From Manihot esculenta (Eukaryota > Streptophyta > Magnoliopsida > Malpighiales > Euphorbiaceae): a stretch of DNA of 64,000 nucleotides. Positions 21,696 through 33,352 of this stretch are shown piece after piece. The notes below the pieces were generated by a model that saw only the letters and a program-made list of their open reading frames with translations, did no database searches and had not been told where the DNA came from. Each line of letters starts with the position of its first letter. Position 1 is the stretch's first letter. The translations under genes were made by a program, and so were the position numbers. The stretch is taken from assembly GCF_001659605.2 (NCBI RefSeq), contig NC_035161.2:6782190-6846189 (forward strand). The letters are read 5' to 3'.

Positions 21696-23952
21696 TGTAA
21701 TACCCGGCTAGACTCCGGTATCGGAATTCCTACCGTCCGATGGAATCTCGGATGTCGGAAGCCTCTAGTAGGGTAGAATCATGTTTTTATAAAATGTTTT
21801 AAGGTATTTCATGGTTTTAAGTAAAAATGGAAATGAGTTTTTCTATAAAAACAACCTTGAAGGAAAACTCAGGTTCGGCCGCCGAACCTCAAGTTCGGCC
21901 GCCGAACATGCATGCCTTCGGGAGCGCCTTTAGGCCCCCGAAAGCATAAGTGAGGAAAGTCCAGGTTCGGCCGCCGAACCTCAAGTTCGGCCGCCGAACA
22001 TGGCATGCATGCGGAGGCACGTTCGGCCCCCGAACGTGGCCTGGCCAGCCACTATAAAAGGGTCCCTTAGCCGAAAACGGGCGAGCTTTTTCCCCATTTC
22101 CGGCCAAGGTGAGTTCTCCGCCACCCCTCACCGATCTTGAGTCTTTTCCTTCAGATCTTTCGAGTTTTTCACAAGTTTTTACTTTGTTTTGAAGATTTTT
22201 GAGTTTTAAGCAAGTTTTAGAGCTTTGAGGTTCAAGAACCCAAAAATCTCCCACCTCCGAGTTTAGGACGTCTCTCTCTCGATCTTCAAGAGGTAAGAGC
22301 CGATCTTAAGCTCATTTCATATTTAAAGTAAGTTTTATGCAAGATCTATGGGGTAGAATGCATGTTTAGCTCATGGTTAGGTTATGGGTTTTATTTGTGT
22401 TTTTGAACAATGTGAGTTGCTTGTGTGTTGTAGTTGGGGTTTTTGATGGTTTGATGCCCCTAGGAACTTGTATGTTTGCTTGTGTATAATTGGGAATGTT
22501 GTAGAATAGGTTTATGCATGTTTGGGTAGTTTTGGAAGCGAATGTGCATAGGAGAGCTGAGTTTCTGCCACTAAGGGAGAAACCAGGTTCGGCAGCCGAA
22601 GGAACTTTCGGTCGCCGAACATGCTTGTGGAGGCAGCCTTCGGCTGCCGAAGCTTGCCCCCGAAAGGAGACTTTCGTCTCTGTCTGGGACTTTCGGCCGC
22701 CGAAAGTGCCGCCGAACCTGCCTGACTTTCGGCTCTGGAGGGACTTTCGGCCGCCGAACTTGCCGCCGAAAGTGCCCTGTTCAGCCATTTCTTACATGTT
22801 GTTCTATGATTATTCCATGATGTTTTAGGGGGTTTTTGGGGAATAGTTTAGAGTTATGTTCATGTATGTTGGTCCCTCATTTGAGTCCACCTGTGTAGGT
22901 TCGGACCCAAGGAACCGAGGACCCCCGCAGTGAGTCTGTTGCCCTAGTGTCTGGTCAGAGCTATCCAGAGGTGAGTGGAATAAACCTTTACGTTTAAAGT
23001 AAATAAATTTCAAAGTTTTGAGCATTGTTCATGCATCATGAATGCCATGTGATGAATTAGGTTGCTTGCATTAGAATTCATGAATATGTTGCATTGCACA
23101 TTTTGATGTTGATGTGGATGAATGTTGAATGATCCATAGCCCTCGATCTATGATATGATGATATGATATGTACGGTACGAAAAGTAAGACCAGTGGGACC
23201 CATTCTACGTTCGCTGGCACTATGTAAGGGAAAGACCAGGACCCATTCTCCGTTCTGGCACAGTTGGACACTATTATGTTATGATATGTAAGGGAAAGAC
23301 CAGGACCCATTCTACGTTCTGGCACAGTTGGACCATGTAAAGGGCTATTGGTGACAAGTTCATCCTTGATGTGATTAGCTGTGATGTGATGCATTTCATG
23401 TTATCATATGTTTTAAGTGTTTTATTATTCTGCTCACTGGGCTCTAGTAGCTCACCCCTCTCCCAATTTCCCCAGGATTGCAGGTACAGGGTAGACCAGG
23501 AGGTTTACAAGAGTAATGAAGTCACGTGTATGTAATAGTTAGTGTGGACATGATAAATGTATTAATGTTATGTAAGAGTACAGTTTCAGTTATGTAATGA
23601 TATTGAGGATTAGATATTGTGCTTGACATTGTATATGAGGTATCCCTTTTATTACATGATCAAAATGTTTTATTATGTTCATGAAAGCCAACTCATCTTA
23701 TGATGTATCGCCCATTGGGTCATTGATGAGATCCCACAGAGGGATCATGATTATGATTATGGCTATGTGCAGTATATGTTCAGGTTGAGTTGGATGTATG
23801 AAAGAAAAGTTTTAAATTTTTATGTATTTTCTTGATCATGTATGGGATTAAACAGGTTTCCAGGATGTATGTTTGGCTTGCTACGGGTCCCGGCGGCCTT
23901 AAGTCGATCCGGATTCTAGCGCCGGTAGCGGTCCGATTTTCAGGTCGTTACA
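21696..23952 (+). repeat. 3' LTR of B1
   Basis: 2257 bases, same ends and block order as the 5' LTR. Differences include an extra TTCGGCCGCCGAAC copy near 21886, loss of one GC-array unit after about 22700, and scattered substitutions (mostly transitions). Followed by GTTCT. Confidence 0.95.
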
Positions 23953-25351
23953 GTTCTAATGCAAGCACCCTATTATATCTCATGGCATTCATGATACGTG
24001 AATCATGCTAAAACTGGTTTATTTATTTAAAAGCATAAGAGTTATTCCACTCACCTCTAACTGAAGCTCTACTGACTCAGAAGCAGCTGAACTCACTGCT
24101 GGGGTCCTCGGTTCCTCGGGTCCGAACCTACACAGGTGGACTCAAATGAGGGACCAAACAACTACAACATAACTCTAAAAACATTCCCCAAAAACCCCCT
24201 AGAACATCATGAAACAACCATAGAAAAACATGCAAAAGAGGGCTGGACAGGGCACTTTCGGCGGTAGGTTCGGCGGCCGAAAGTCCCTCTAGAGCCGAAA
24301 GTCAGGCAGGTTCGGCGGCACCTTCGGCGGCCGAAACTCCCAGACAGAGGCGAAACTCATGCATGTTCGGCGGCACTTTCGGCGGCCGAAACTCCCAGAC
24401 AGAGACGAAAGTCTCCTTTCGGGGGCAAGCTTCGGCAGCCGAAGGCTGCTTCCACAAGCATGTTCGGCGGCCGAAAGTTCCTTCGGCTGCCAAACCTGGT
24501 TTCTCCCTTAGTGGCAGAAACTCAGCTCTTCTATGCATAAACGCCTCCCAAACCATCCAAACATGCATAAACCTATTCTACAACACACATACACAAGCAT
24601 ACCAGCTCCTAGGGCTTCAAACTATCCTAAGCCCCATCTACAACACATCAAACATGCATTGGCAAGCCACATTGTTCAAAAACACAACATAAACTCATAA
24701 CCCTAACTATAGGCTAAACATGCATTCTACCCCATAGATCTTCATAAAACTTACTTAAAACATGCAATGAGCTTAAGATCGGCTCTTACCTCTTGAAGAT
24801 CGAGAGAGAGACGACCTAATCTTGGAGATGGGAGATTTTCAACTTCCTTGGGTCTCCAAGCTCAAAACTTGCTCAAAGCTTGAAAATCTTCAAAACAAGA
24901 TGAAAATTTGTGAAAATCGTGAAAGATTTGAAGGAAGAACTCAAAGATTGGTGAGGAACGGCGGAGAGCTCACCTTGGCCGACAATGGGGAGAAAAGCTC
25001 GCCCGTTTTCGGCTAAGGGACCCTTTTATAGTGGCTGGCCAGGCCACATTCGGGGACCGAACGTGCCTCCGCATGCATGCCATGTTCGGCGGCCGAACCT
25101 GGACTTCCCTCACTTATGCCTTCGGGGGCCTAAGGCACACCCGAAATACCTGCATGTTCGGCGGTCGAATCTGGGTTTTCCTCCAAGGTTATTTTCATGC
25201 AAAAACTCATTTCCATCTTACTTAAAACCATAAAACACATTAAAACATTTTATGAAAACATGGTTTTACCCTTCTAGAGGTCTCTGACATCCGAGATTCC
25301 ACCGGACGGTAGGAATTCCGATACCGGAGTCTAGCCGGGTATTACAATTAT

Positions 25352-25869
25352 ACCCCATAAGGACAGTCAATAATTCAAAACATACTACTAATAATATGGT
25401 TTACCATCACCGGGTGGTTTGGGTCCAAGGGATATCCCTTGTGAATGGAGAAAACAAGTGTTGGGAGAGTATCCTCATAGGAGTCGAGAAAATCTCAAAC
25501 CAAAACCATAAAAAAAAAAATAATAAAAATGATAAAATAAAAAAAAACTGGATTTCTGGATTTCCTGGTGAAAATTATAATTTTAAAAGACTTTTTTGGT
25601 TGGTTGGGTATATATTTCTTTATACACTAATTTAAGAATTTGATGAAACTTCATTGCATGATCACATATTAAGAATGAGTTTGCTATATTTCAGCTTTTG
25701 AAGATTGTGTTGATATTTCTTTTATGATTTGTATACATTAATAAGATTTTACCGTGAAATGCGGGTTGTTTGAAATAAGTTGAGTTAACTTTGTGAGCCA
25801 TTGATTATGGGTAGCTTTTGTGAGTCTTTTTACATACTTGAGGGCAAGTCTGATCTAAGTGTGGGGATT
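25352..25869 (+). other. A2 3' non-coding DNA, right of B0 insertion
   Basis: Resumes A2 after the ATTAT duplication. No credible gene. Ends with AAGTGTGGGGATT (25857-25869), the polypurine tract before the LTR. Confidence 0.7.
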
Positions 25870-27008
25870 TGATAATATGCACAATTATGCAACTTTAATA
25901 TTACAAAATATTTAGATATTGAGTTTGATTTCGTTTAAAACAGATTGATTTGTTTAAATTTTGTTAATCTTGGTAGGATTGGAGGATAACAAGAGAAAAA
26001 TTCAATTTGGAATCCACATTCTAAGATAAAAGGTGGCCACAATTAAATTCATAAAAGGATACTCTAGACGAGCTGTGTTATAGACTGTGTTATAGGCACA
26101 AACATACTTGACGAACAGAACGAGCTTCAAATTCGGGAACCAAACAGATAACTCTTATTTGTCAAACTGTACTCAATTTTGATTTTAGCTATTTTTATTT
26201 AGATTAGGAATCTTAGCACTATAAAAAGGGGATATTCTGATGTATCTGATATCTCATTTTATCTTTCATCTCCTATTTTTAGCCATGAACTTGTGTAGTT
26301 AAATTCTTCTTTTCAGTTAAAAGATAATTAAAGTTCCAGTTAAATCGGTTGTGAGATTTATGTGATTTTATAGTTCTCTCAATTATTGGTATTTATATTA
26401 TTCTTGTGTTTATTGTTTAATATCATTCTGTGGGTTGTTGCATTAAGGCGCCATCTGAATTGATAGAATGGTAGATTGCTATTCAGTTAATTAAATCCGT
26501 AATTGTTTAATTAAATTAAAATAAGTAGTGAATTAGGTTGCGTAAGGCATTCTTAAGGCATAATATAATTTAACTTAAATGAATCGAGCGTCTCGCATTT
26601 ATTAGTTAGAATCATATTCTTTTAATTCTTAATGCAATAATTGGATTAAATTCTAGAAGTCTCCTACGGTTGTCCAAAAGTTAGAATTAGTTAACGTATC
26701 TCTTAACTAGTTTATTTAAAATTAAAAAATGATTAAATACCTGAAACATTTTCGATATCTGTTTTATTAATTAAATTGAGATTATTTTGTATCTGTGATC
26801 AATCCATAAAAACTGAAATTAAAATTATTCCTTTAAATTAATTTTTTTTTCTATATTTAAAACCTCCCCCATTTTATTTTATTTTATTTTATTTTATTCA
26901 ATAGAATTAATCCATTTACCAGTCTCTGTGGAATCAACCCTACTTTATCATTATCACAAGTTTTATTTTAAAGTAGAAATTTATTTTTGATGGTTTCGAC
27001 GCCCATCA
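25870..27008 (+). repeat. 3' LTR of A2 (about 1.14 kb)
   Basis: Starts TGATAATATGCAC after the polypurine tract and ends GACGCCCATCA. The end context 'tttatttttgatggtttcga' parallels the end of the A1 LTR, as expected for related elements. A TATA-like CTATAAAAAGGGG lies near 26219. Contains a (TTTTA)n tract at about 26871-26898. No partner LTR is in the window. Confidence 0.8.
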
Positions 27009-27059
27009 AGAGGTACTGAAAAAAATTCACTAGCGATTATATATTTAATTGGTGGTGTA

Positions 27060-27456
27060 ATTACTTAAAATTCGATTATTATTGTCAAAATCATTATGGA
27101 GTCAGAATTTATTACTCTAAAATTATATAATAATGAGACTAGAGTGGCTAAATATTATGTTAAAAATAAAATCAATGTCATTCATATATTGTGATTGCCA
27201 AACGACAATAACTATTATAAGGAATAAAATTTTCAATAGTAAAAATAGACATATTTGTCTAAAATATGATACGGTTGAACGGCTACTGAAAAATGGAATT
27301 AAATCCATTAACTATATGGAGTCAAAAGTGGTTTTGGTTAATCTAAATGTTTTAAAAAAGAAGTTAATAAATGAAATATCAAGGGGAATGAAACTTGGCC
27401 AATCTGAAATTGACAATAATAAGAACCCAACCTACTTGGCAAATAAACATCTATAG
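27060..27456 (+). pseudogene. Ty1/copia RNase H relic
   Basis: The frame from 27133 reads FIYCDCQTTITIIRNKIF, then NRHICLKYDTVERLLKNG, SINYMESK and SRGMKLG, ending NPTYLA. This is the C-terminal RNase H end of a copia polyprotein (usually YCDS..AI..N..., RHI.RRHN.V, SKDN.AD). The core acidic and DPLTK-type positions are altered and no intact pol lies upstream, so it is a decayed fragment. Confidence 0.75.
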
Positions 27457-28593
27457 GAATTAGCTTATTGACCTCCCAAACAGTACTATAAGAATCGGTA
27501 CTGAACATTCCCTTGTAATTGTATATGCCCCATAGCAATAACATATTTTGGTTAAGGTATTTGTTCATATAATCTTACTAAAGAACGAGTCATTTTCATG
27601 GTTACTATGCATGCTGTTCAAATCAGGTCCACTTGCCTAGGACTAGATCTTGGTACTAGTCCATAACGATCAAATTCGAATCCTGAGCCTATTAATGAAG
27701 CAAATTCAATAAAGCAACAACTGGTACCGGAAATCTCATGAAAAATATTCATATAGGTAATAACAAGTCACTTGTTAGTTCTATTAGCACTATTTAACGA
27801 TAACCTTCTTAGTGTGTGAGAAATGCTAGATTGCATTAATGAGAAGATGAGATGAAAACTCTTAATGATATTCATACCTTTTATGCGTGATATATAAATT
27901 ACAATATATTTGATAATATCACCTATATAAGTGTACAGTGCAACGCATAATCTTTAGAGCTTACATATGGCCTATTAGCACAAAAACAAGATCTATAGAG
28001 TGTTATGAGATTAATGAAATATTAGTATACAAAAAATAATTTTTAGTTTATAGAAACAAAAATTTCTCCAAAGTAATATACTAGGTTTAATTCATAGTCT
28101 AAAAAAATATCAGATTCAAAATATATACACTAAATTTTTAAATCTAACAATGAAAAATCTTTTAAAATATACAAAAATGATTATAAAATAAATTTAAATT
28201 TCAAAATATTTTATAATTATTAAAAGTTTTATAATCGCTAAAAATTTTATTTATAAAATTATTTTATTATTGCATTTGATATATAAACCTAACCGTTGTG
28301 ATTTTATTATTTATTTTAAAATTTTTATTCAATATACAACGGTTATTTTTTCCACCATAAGTAATATGCATCTTCACAAAAAAAAAATTATTCATATTTT
28401 TTACTTTATTCTTTCTGTTTTTATATTTTCTATTTTATTCTTTTTTTTATACTTTCTAGGATAGTATAAATTAAATATAAATTCTTATAAGTCTGATCAT
28501 GAAAATTAAATTTTAAAATACCCTATTTAATACTAGAGAATTGCAAACTACTCAACTTTTATTATTTTATGCTACTTTTCCAAAACATGTTGA
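27457..28593. other. Copia 3' flank and start of duplicated block, no gene
   Basis: 27457-27800 resembles post-pol copia sequence without a recognisable LTR pair. From about 27800 the sequence is copied at about 30530 (for example the phrases 'tttttagtttatagaaa' and 'cactaaatttttaaat'), that is, upstream flank of the duplicated lyase pseudogenes. It is very AT-rich, and no coding was found. Confidence 0.55.
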
Positions 28594-29676
28594 GAGACAA
28601 AGATTGGTGGGACTATATTTGATGAATTTGGAATAAGGCTCACCCTAGCTGATCTTCTGCGTGCTGGGAATCCAGAAAATATCACAATTCTGTTGGCTGC
28701 AACTGTACGGAGCATCATTTTCCATAGCAATGGTAAGTAGAGATATCCTCACATGGCATTCAAAGAAAAAGAGATTGATGTTCGATCTCTTGATGCTCAT
28801 ATGCTGTCTTCCAATGATGCTGGTAAAAGAAATGAGACAAAAGCTTGTGGCATTAGGTTTATCAAGATCGAGGGAAGCAGTGATCAAACTTACGAAGCTT
28901 ACCTTAACCAACCGGAGAGTTTGAATTCCTGGGGAGATGTTATTTTATCAGCAGGAGCATTAGGCTGTCCCCAGATCCTAATGTTAAGTGGCATAGGGCC
29001 AGAAAAGCATCTCAAGAATTTCAATCTCTCACTTGTGTTAGATTTGAAAGGAGTTGGCCAAGAGATGAAAGACTGCCCAGCCATTGCCCTTCTAGCAGAC
29101 ACAAAAGCAGAATATCAAGTCACAGGCATTGCAAAAGACTTCAAATTCATAGTCCAGGGAGGAATTTTACCAATAAGCTTCAATGCAACAAGGATGCCAA
29201 TTGCAATAAAGCTTGCATTTCCAGAATCTGAAGGGAAACTGAAATTGAGCAGCACAGATCCCAGGCAAAACCCTTCAGTGCAATTCAACTATCTATCAAA
29301 GGAAGAAGACATGGATGAATGCATTGAAATGTCTCAATTGCTTGAAAGGGTAACAAGATCTAAGTCTGTTACTCTGTTCCTGAAGACTGTACCACAGAAT
29401 AATTTGATGTCCACTCCTGATGAGCTGAGAAATTTCTGCAAGAACAATGTTAGAACCTATTATCATTACCACGGTGGTTGCACCGTTGGATCAGTTGATA
29501 AAGATTACAAAGTCTATGGAATTAAGGGCTTGAGAGTAATAGAAGGCTCAACTTTCTTGGAATCCCTAGGCACAAATCCAATGGCTACCCTGTTAATGCT
29601 GGGAAGATATCAAGGGATCAAGATTCTAAGAGAGCGAGAGATTGCTTCTCTATTTCCTAATCAACAACATCCATAG
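28594..29676 (+). pseudogene. Mandelonitrile-lyase-like GMC oxidoreductase, truncated (copy 1)
   Basis: Matches the C-terminal two thirds of plant (R)-mandelonitrile lyase-like / HOTHEAD-like FAD proteins. 28594-28731 encodes the LLRAGNPENITILLAATVRSI segment. A 90-base insert with an in-frame TAG follows (28732-28821). The frame then runs unbroken: DVILSAGALGCPQILMLSGIGP, the substrate-binding region, and the GMC C-terminal domain with YYHYHGG and the GTNPMATLLMLGRYQG end (His and Asn are the family's catalytic positions). The N-terminal FAD-binding GxGxxG part is absent, and nothing upstream resembles it. Six codons present in copy 2 (RLPDTP region) are missing. A 307-residue protein could be translated from 28753 but would not bind FAD normally. 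I infer a pseudogene. Confidence 0.85.
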
Positions 29677-29984
29677 CAAAGTCTTAACTTCTACCAATAT
29701 ACTTGTAACCATTAAAGAATGTGAAAACTGTCAACTTGCTGCAAAACCCAGTTGTTGGAATCAATTCAATGTAACTAAGCTTCATTTCATTTTACACTAT
29801 CATGGTTATGAACTTCAAATTTGCTAATCAACAAGGATAAGACTTACACAAATTTATACATTTTGTATATATACACTTATCAATTTCAACAGAGAAAAAA
29901 TGATCATTCAGCAAAATTTGGTCAAATTTTTCATGTCACTGTTTGGAGGCTTGTTTTAAACTATATAAGAATTTAAGAAATTTA
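29677..29984. other. 3' flank of lyase copy 1, no gene
   Basis: To about 29855 it matches the flank of copy 2 (33067-33245); afterwards unrelated AT-rich DNA leads into the copia relic. No coding sequence seen. Confidence 0.6.
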
Positions 29985-30400
29985 CAAACTTTATTTTTTT
30001 TACTAGAAACAATACAACCATAAGGTTGTACCATATAAATTTCTTCTTCCAAGTCTCCATTTAAAAAAACTGTTTTAACATTAATTTGATTAATAACAAA
30101 TTTATGTATAGAAACTAAAACAATTAATACTCTAATATAACAAATTCTAGCTACAGGAACAAAAGTGTCAAAATAATCTATATCTTATTTTTGAGAAAAA
30201 CCTTTTGCTACTAGTCCTCCTTTATATTTTTCAATTAACCCATCTGGATTATATTTCATGTTGAAAATCTATTTACAACTAATAAGTTTAGCTCCTGGAG
30301 ACAAGTCTACTAAAATCCACGTACCATTTTGAGTAATAGAATCAATTTCAGCTTTAATTGCTACTTTCCAAAAAAGAATTTCCAAAGATTTAATAGTTTC
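29985..30400 (-). pseudogene. Ty1/copia reverse transcriptase relic
   Basis: On the minus strand the sequence reads WKVAIKAEIDSITQNGTW, LVDLSPGAK, then KYKGGLVAKGFSQ, DYFDTFVPVAR and VKTVFLNGDLEEEIYMVQP, the N-terminal half of copia RT (usual NGTW, ARLVAKGF, FAPVAR, VKTAFLNG). Several stops interrupt it. It lies between the two lyase units and points the opposite way. The catalytic YVDD part is not present. Confidence 0.85.
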
Positions 30401-30652
30401 AGAAAAAAAAAATCAAACAAGCAAGCAGAAAAAGATGCATTTTCATTTGTTATCACATAAATATTGAGAATAAAGAATCCCTGATTACAATAACCTTTTC
30501 CAACAAAAATATCTTTCCACTAACAAATCACTACTTAACGTTATCCCTTCCTAGTGTGTAAGAAGTGTTAGATGTGATGAAAACTTTTAATGATATTCAT
30601 ATTTCTTATGCGTGGTATATAAATTGCAATAAACATTTGATGATATACCACG

Positions 30653-31188
30653 TGTCACGCCACAAGACCTTTCAACTTGTTAGTGAGGTTGTTCTCCCCA
30701 AAACCAACACAAGTAAGCCTTTTCAACAAACTCACAAAGCAATTGACGAATTTGGGACAATCACACTTGTAAAGAAGAAGAGATTTTCTCAAAGAGAAAG
30801 TGTATTTCACTATAGTGACCGTACAGATTACAAGAACTCTCTTAAAACAAATAAATTCTAATAATCTGCCTATATCTTTACAAACTCGTGGGACTCCTAT
30901 TTATAAGCTAAGATAAGACAGCATTTAATGCTTCTTGGAGACTCCCCAGCCAATTATGGCATGTTGGTTCAACTTCCTTCAGGTTTAGATTCTTCCCCCC
31001 TGGCATGTTGGTTCAACTTCTTTCAGGTCTAGATTCTTCCCACCCCCCAGCCTGGCAGACTTGCTCCTCTGCGGCCAACCAGCATTCCAGCGGCTAAACA
31101 GCTTCTCCAAGCAGTCTGTCTTCTGCCTACAGCCATTTCTATCTTCCTCCTTGCAAAATTTTTGTGGAGCGAAATTTGAAAGTTGACA
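30653..31188 (-). mobile_element. Solo LTR, probably copia, minus strand
   Basis: A 536-base insert in unit 2 absent from unit 1, bounded by TGTCACGCC... and ...GTTGACA (TGTCA/TGACA terminal inverts). On the minus strand it has a TATA-type box, CTTATAAATAGG, near 30895-30906 followed by a leader like those of copia LTRs. A ~44-base unit ('gcatgttggttcaacttc...') is tandemly duplicated near 30958-31045. I could not confirm a 5-base target duplication by eye. Confidence 0.7.
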
Positions 31189-31959
31189 ATAAAGTGTAGA
31201 ATAAAATCACTTTTATGAGATTATGGCATAATCTCTAATACTTATAAACTATTAAACGTGTGTATGACCTATTAATGCAAAACAGTGTTGACAGCAAAAT
31301 CCATAGAGTGTATAAGATTGATATGATATTAATATATAAAAAATAGCTTTTAGTTTATAGAAATAAAAATTTCACCCAAATAATAGTCTAAATTTGATTT
31401 ATTATTCAAAAAACATCATATTTAAATTATACACATTAAATTTTTAAATTCAACAATAAAAATTTTTTTAAAATATGTAAAAATTATTATAAATTAAATT
31501 TTAATTTTAAAATATTTTATGATTATTAAAAATTTATAATCTTAAAAATTTTATTTATAAAAATTTTTTACTATTATAAATTTAATATATTAATTTAATA
31601 TTAAATCTAATCATTAATATATAAACCTAATATTAAATCTACCCATTATATTTTTACTATATTATTTCAAAATTTTTATAATAATTTACGACAATTATTT
31701 TTTTACTATAAATAATATACAACTTAAAAAAAATCATTCATATTTTATCCTCTATTTTTTTCTTTTTTATATTTTCTACTACATGATAAATTAAAAATAA
31801 ATTTTTATTATTTTAATTATAAAAATTAAATTTTAAAATATTCCACTTAATTTTAGAGAATTATAAAATAGATTCTTAAAGTCAGTATTCAATACATTCA
31901 AATTTTATTTTATTATTTTATTAAAAATTTTTTAATTATTTTATCCTATTTCGTGTAGA
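31189..31959. other. Upstream flank of lyase copy 2, no gene
   Basis: Very AT-rich. Homologous to 27940-28593 but more diverged and longer ('taaatctaatcattaatata' type duplications near 31580-31640). No coding found. Confidence 0.6.
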
Positions 31960-33066
31960 GAGACAAAGATTGGTGGGGCCATATTTGATGAATTTGGAAT
32001 CAGGCACGCCCTAGCTGATCTTCCGGGTGCTGGGAATCCAGAAAATATCACAATTCTGTTGGCTGCAACTGTACGGAGCATCATTTTCCATAGCAATGGT
32101 AAGTAGAGACATCTGCACATGGTGTTCAAAGAAAAAGAGATTGATGTTCGATCTCTTGATGCTCATATGCTGTCTTCCAATGATGCTGGTAAAAAGAAAT
32201 GAGACAAAAGCTTGTGGCATTAGGTTTATCAAGAGCGAGGGAAGCAGTGATCAAAACTTACGAAGCTTACCTTAAGCAATCTGAGAGTTTGAATTCCTGG
32301 GGAGATGTTATTTTGTCAGCAGGAGCATTAGGCTGTCCCCAGATACTAATGTTAAGTGGCATAGGGCCAGAAAAGCATTTCAAGCATTTCAATCTCTCAC
32401 TTGTGTTGGATTTGAAAGGAGTTGGCCAAGAGATGAAAGACTGCCCAGCCAGTGCCCTTCTAGCAGACCCAAAAGCAGAATATCGGCTGCCAGATACGCC
32501 TCAAGTCACAGGCATTGCAAAAGACTTCAAATTCATAGTCCAGGGAGGAATTTTACCAGTAAGCTTCAATGCAACAAGCATGCCAATTGTAATAAAGCTT
32601 GCATTTCCAGAATCTGAAGGGAAGCTGAAATTGAGCAGCACAGATCCCAGGCAAAACCCTTCAGTGCAATTCAACTATCCATCAAAGGAAGAAGACATGG
32701 ATGAATGCATTGAAATGTCTCAATTGCTTGAAAAGGGTAACAAGATCTGAGTCTGTTGCTCTGTTCCTGAAGACTGTACCACAGAATAATTTGATGTCCA
32801 CTCCTGATGAGCTGAGAAATTTCTGCAAGAACAATGTTAGAACCTATTATCATTACCATGGTGGTTGCACCGTTGGATCAGTTGTTGACAAAGATTACAA
32901 AGTCTATGGAATTAAGGGCTTGAGAGTAATAGATGGCTCAACTTTCTTGTAATCCCCAGGCACAAATCCAATGGCTACCCTGTTAATGCTGGGAAGATAT
33001 CAAGGGATCAAGATTCTAAGAGAGCGAGAGATTGCTTCTCTATTTCCTAATCAAGAACATCCATAG
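31960..33066 (+). pseudogene. Mandelonitrile-lyase-like GMC oxidoreductase, truncated (copy 2)
   Basis: Paralogue of copy 1 with the same N-terminal loss and the same 90-base insert with a stop, so both defects predate the duplication. Additional damage: one extra A near 32192 (frameshift), an extra A near 32734 (LLEKGNKI then stop), and GAA changed to TAA near 32950, which removes the final GTNPMATL segment from the frame. It keeps the RLPDTP codons lost in copy 1. Pieces lie at 31960-32100, 32199-32750 and 32701-32952 in different frames. No function expected. Confidence 0.87.
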
Positions 33067-33352
33067 CAAAGTCTTAGCTTCTACCAATATACTTGTAACC
33101 ATTAAAGAATGTGAAAACTATCAACTTGCTGCAAAACCCAGTTGTTGCAATCAATTCAATGTATCTAAGCTTCATTTCATTTTACGCTATCATGGTTATG
33201 AACTTCAAATTTGCTAATCAACAAGGACAAGACATACACAAATTTATTTATTATTCAAGATGAACGTAAATCATCTTTATATACATGCTAATTAAAAAGA
33301 AGCCAAAAAAACACACAAAAAAATATATATTCTTACAAAAAATCTTCAACTC
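33067..33352. other. Flank between lyase relic and RING gene
   Basis: Tail of the duplicated block to about 33245, then probable 3' untranslated DNA of the minus-strand RING gene. An AATAAA-like signal on the minus strand is possible at 33250-33256 (TTTATTTATTA on plus). Confidence 0.45.

Larger units (their letters stand above)
14040..23952 (+). mobile_element. Complete Tekay/Del-type chromovirus B1
   Basis: Two LTRs (14040-16331 and 21696-23952), a tRNA-iMet primer site, gag-pol with a C-terminal chromodomain-like end, and a polypurine tract, flanked by a perfect 5-base target duplication GTTCT (14035-14039 and 23953-23957). Inserted antisense into a solo LTR of its own family. Total length 9.9 kb. 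The coding frame has four stops, so it is not autonomous now. The LTRs are very similar but differ by one tandem-repeat unit and a 20-base indel as well as substitutions. Confidence 0.96.
13180..25346 (-). mobile_element. Tekay-family solo LTR B0, minus strand, split by B1
   Basis: Two pieces, 13180-14039 and 23958-25346, join after removal of B1 and one GTTCT copy into a single reversed LTR of about 2.25 kb. On the minus strand it starts TGTAATACCCGG (25346) and ends GGGTCGTTACA (13180). It is flanked by ATTAT on both sides (13175-13179 and 25347-25351), so it is a true solo LTR formed by LTR-LTR recombination. It has the family TATA box on the minus strand (25030-25023). Confidence 0.93.
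10671..27008 (+). mobile_element. Athila-type retrotransposon A2 (3' part), split by insertions
   Basis: Pieces in the order expected of an Athila interior: integrase C-terminus (10685-11074), env-like frame (11469-12540), 3' non-coding DNA with repeated AAGTGTGGGG phrases (12541-13179), then after the B0/B1 insertion more 3' DNA (25352-25869) and a 3' LTR (25870-27008). The two sides of B0 share the 5-base target duplication ATTAT, which proves continuity. The 5' half is absent: the CACTA element occupies the left flank and whatever remains lies beyond the window. Confidence 0.8.
27800..33245 (+). repeat. Segmental duplication carrying two lyase-like pseudogenes
   Basis: Unit 1 (about 27800-29855) and unit 2 (about 30530-33245) are homologous in direct orientation over upstream flank, coding relic and downstream flank; within the coding part the offset is about 3366 bases. 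Unit 2 is longer mainly because of a copia solo LTR (30653-31188). DNA between the units holds an antisense copia RT relic. Homology stops near 29855 / 33245 just after 'cttcaaatttgctaatcaac'. Confidence 0.85.

Noticed and set aside
28270..28464. 64-codon hydrophobic frame that could be a membrane peptide
   Set aside because: Low-complexity Phe/Ile-rich translation of AT-rich DNA in the duplicated flank; the other unit does not keep it.
28732..28829. Possible intron (GTAAGT donor) in the lyase relic
   Set aside because: The only nearby acceptors give an out-of-frame join, and the segment is exactly 90 bases between TGGTAA repeats, so an insertion fits better.
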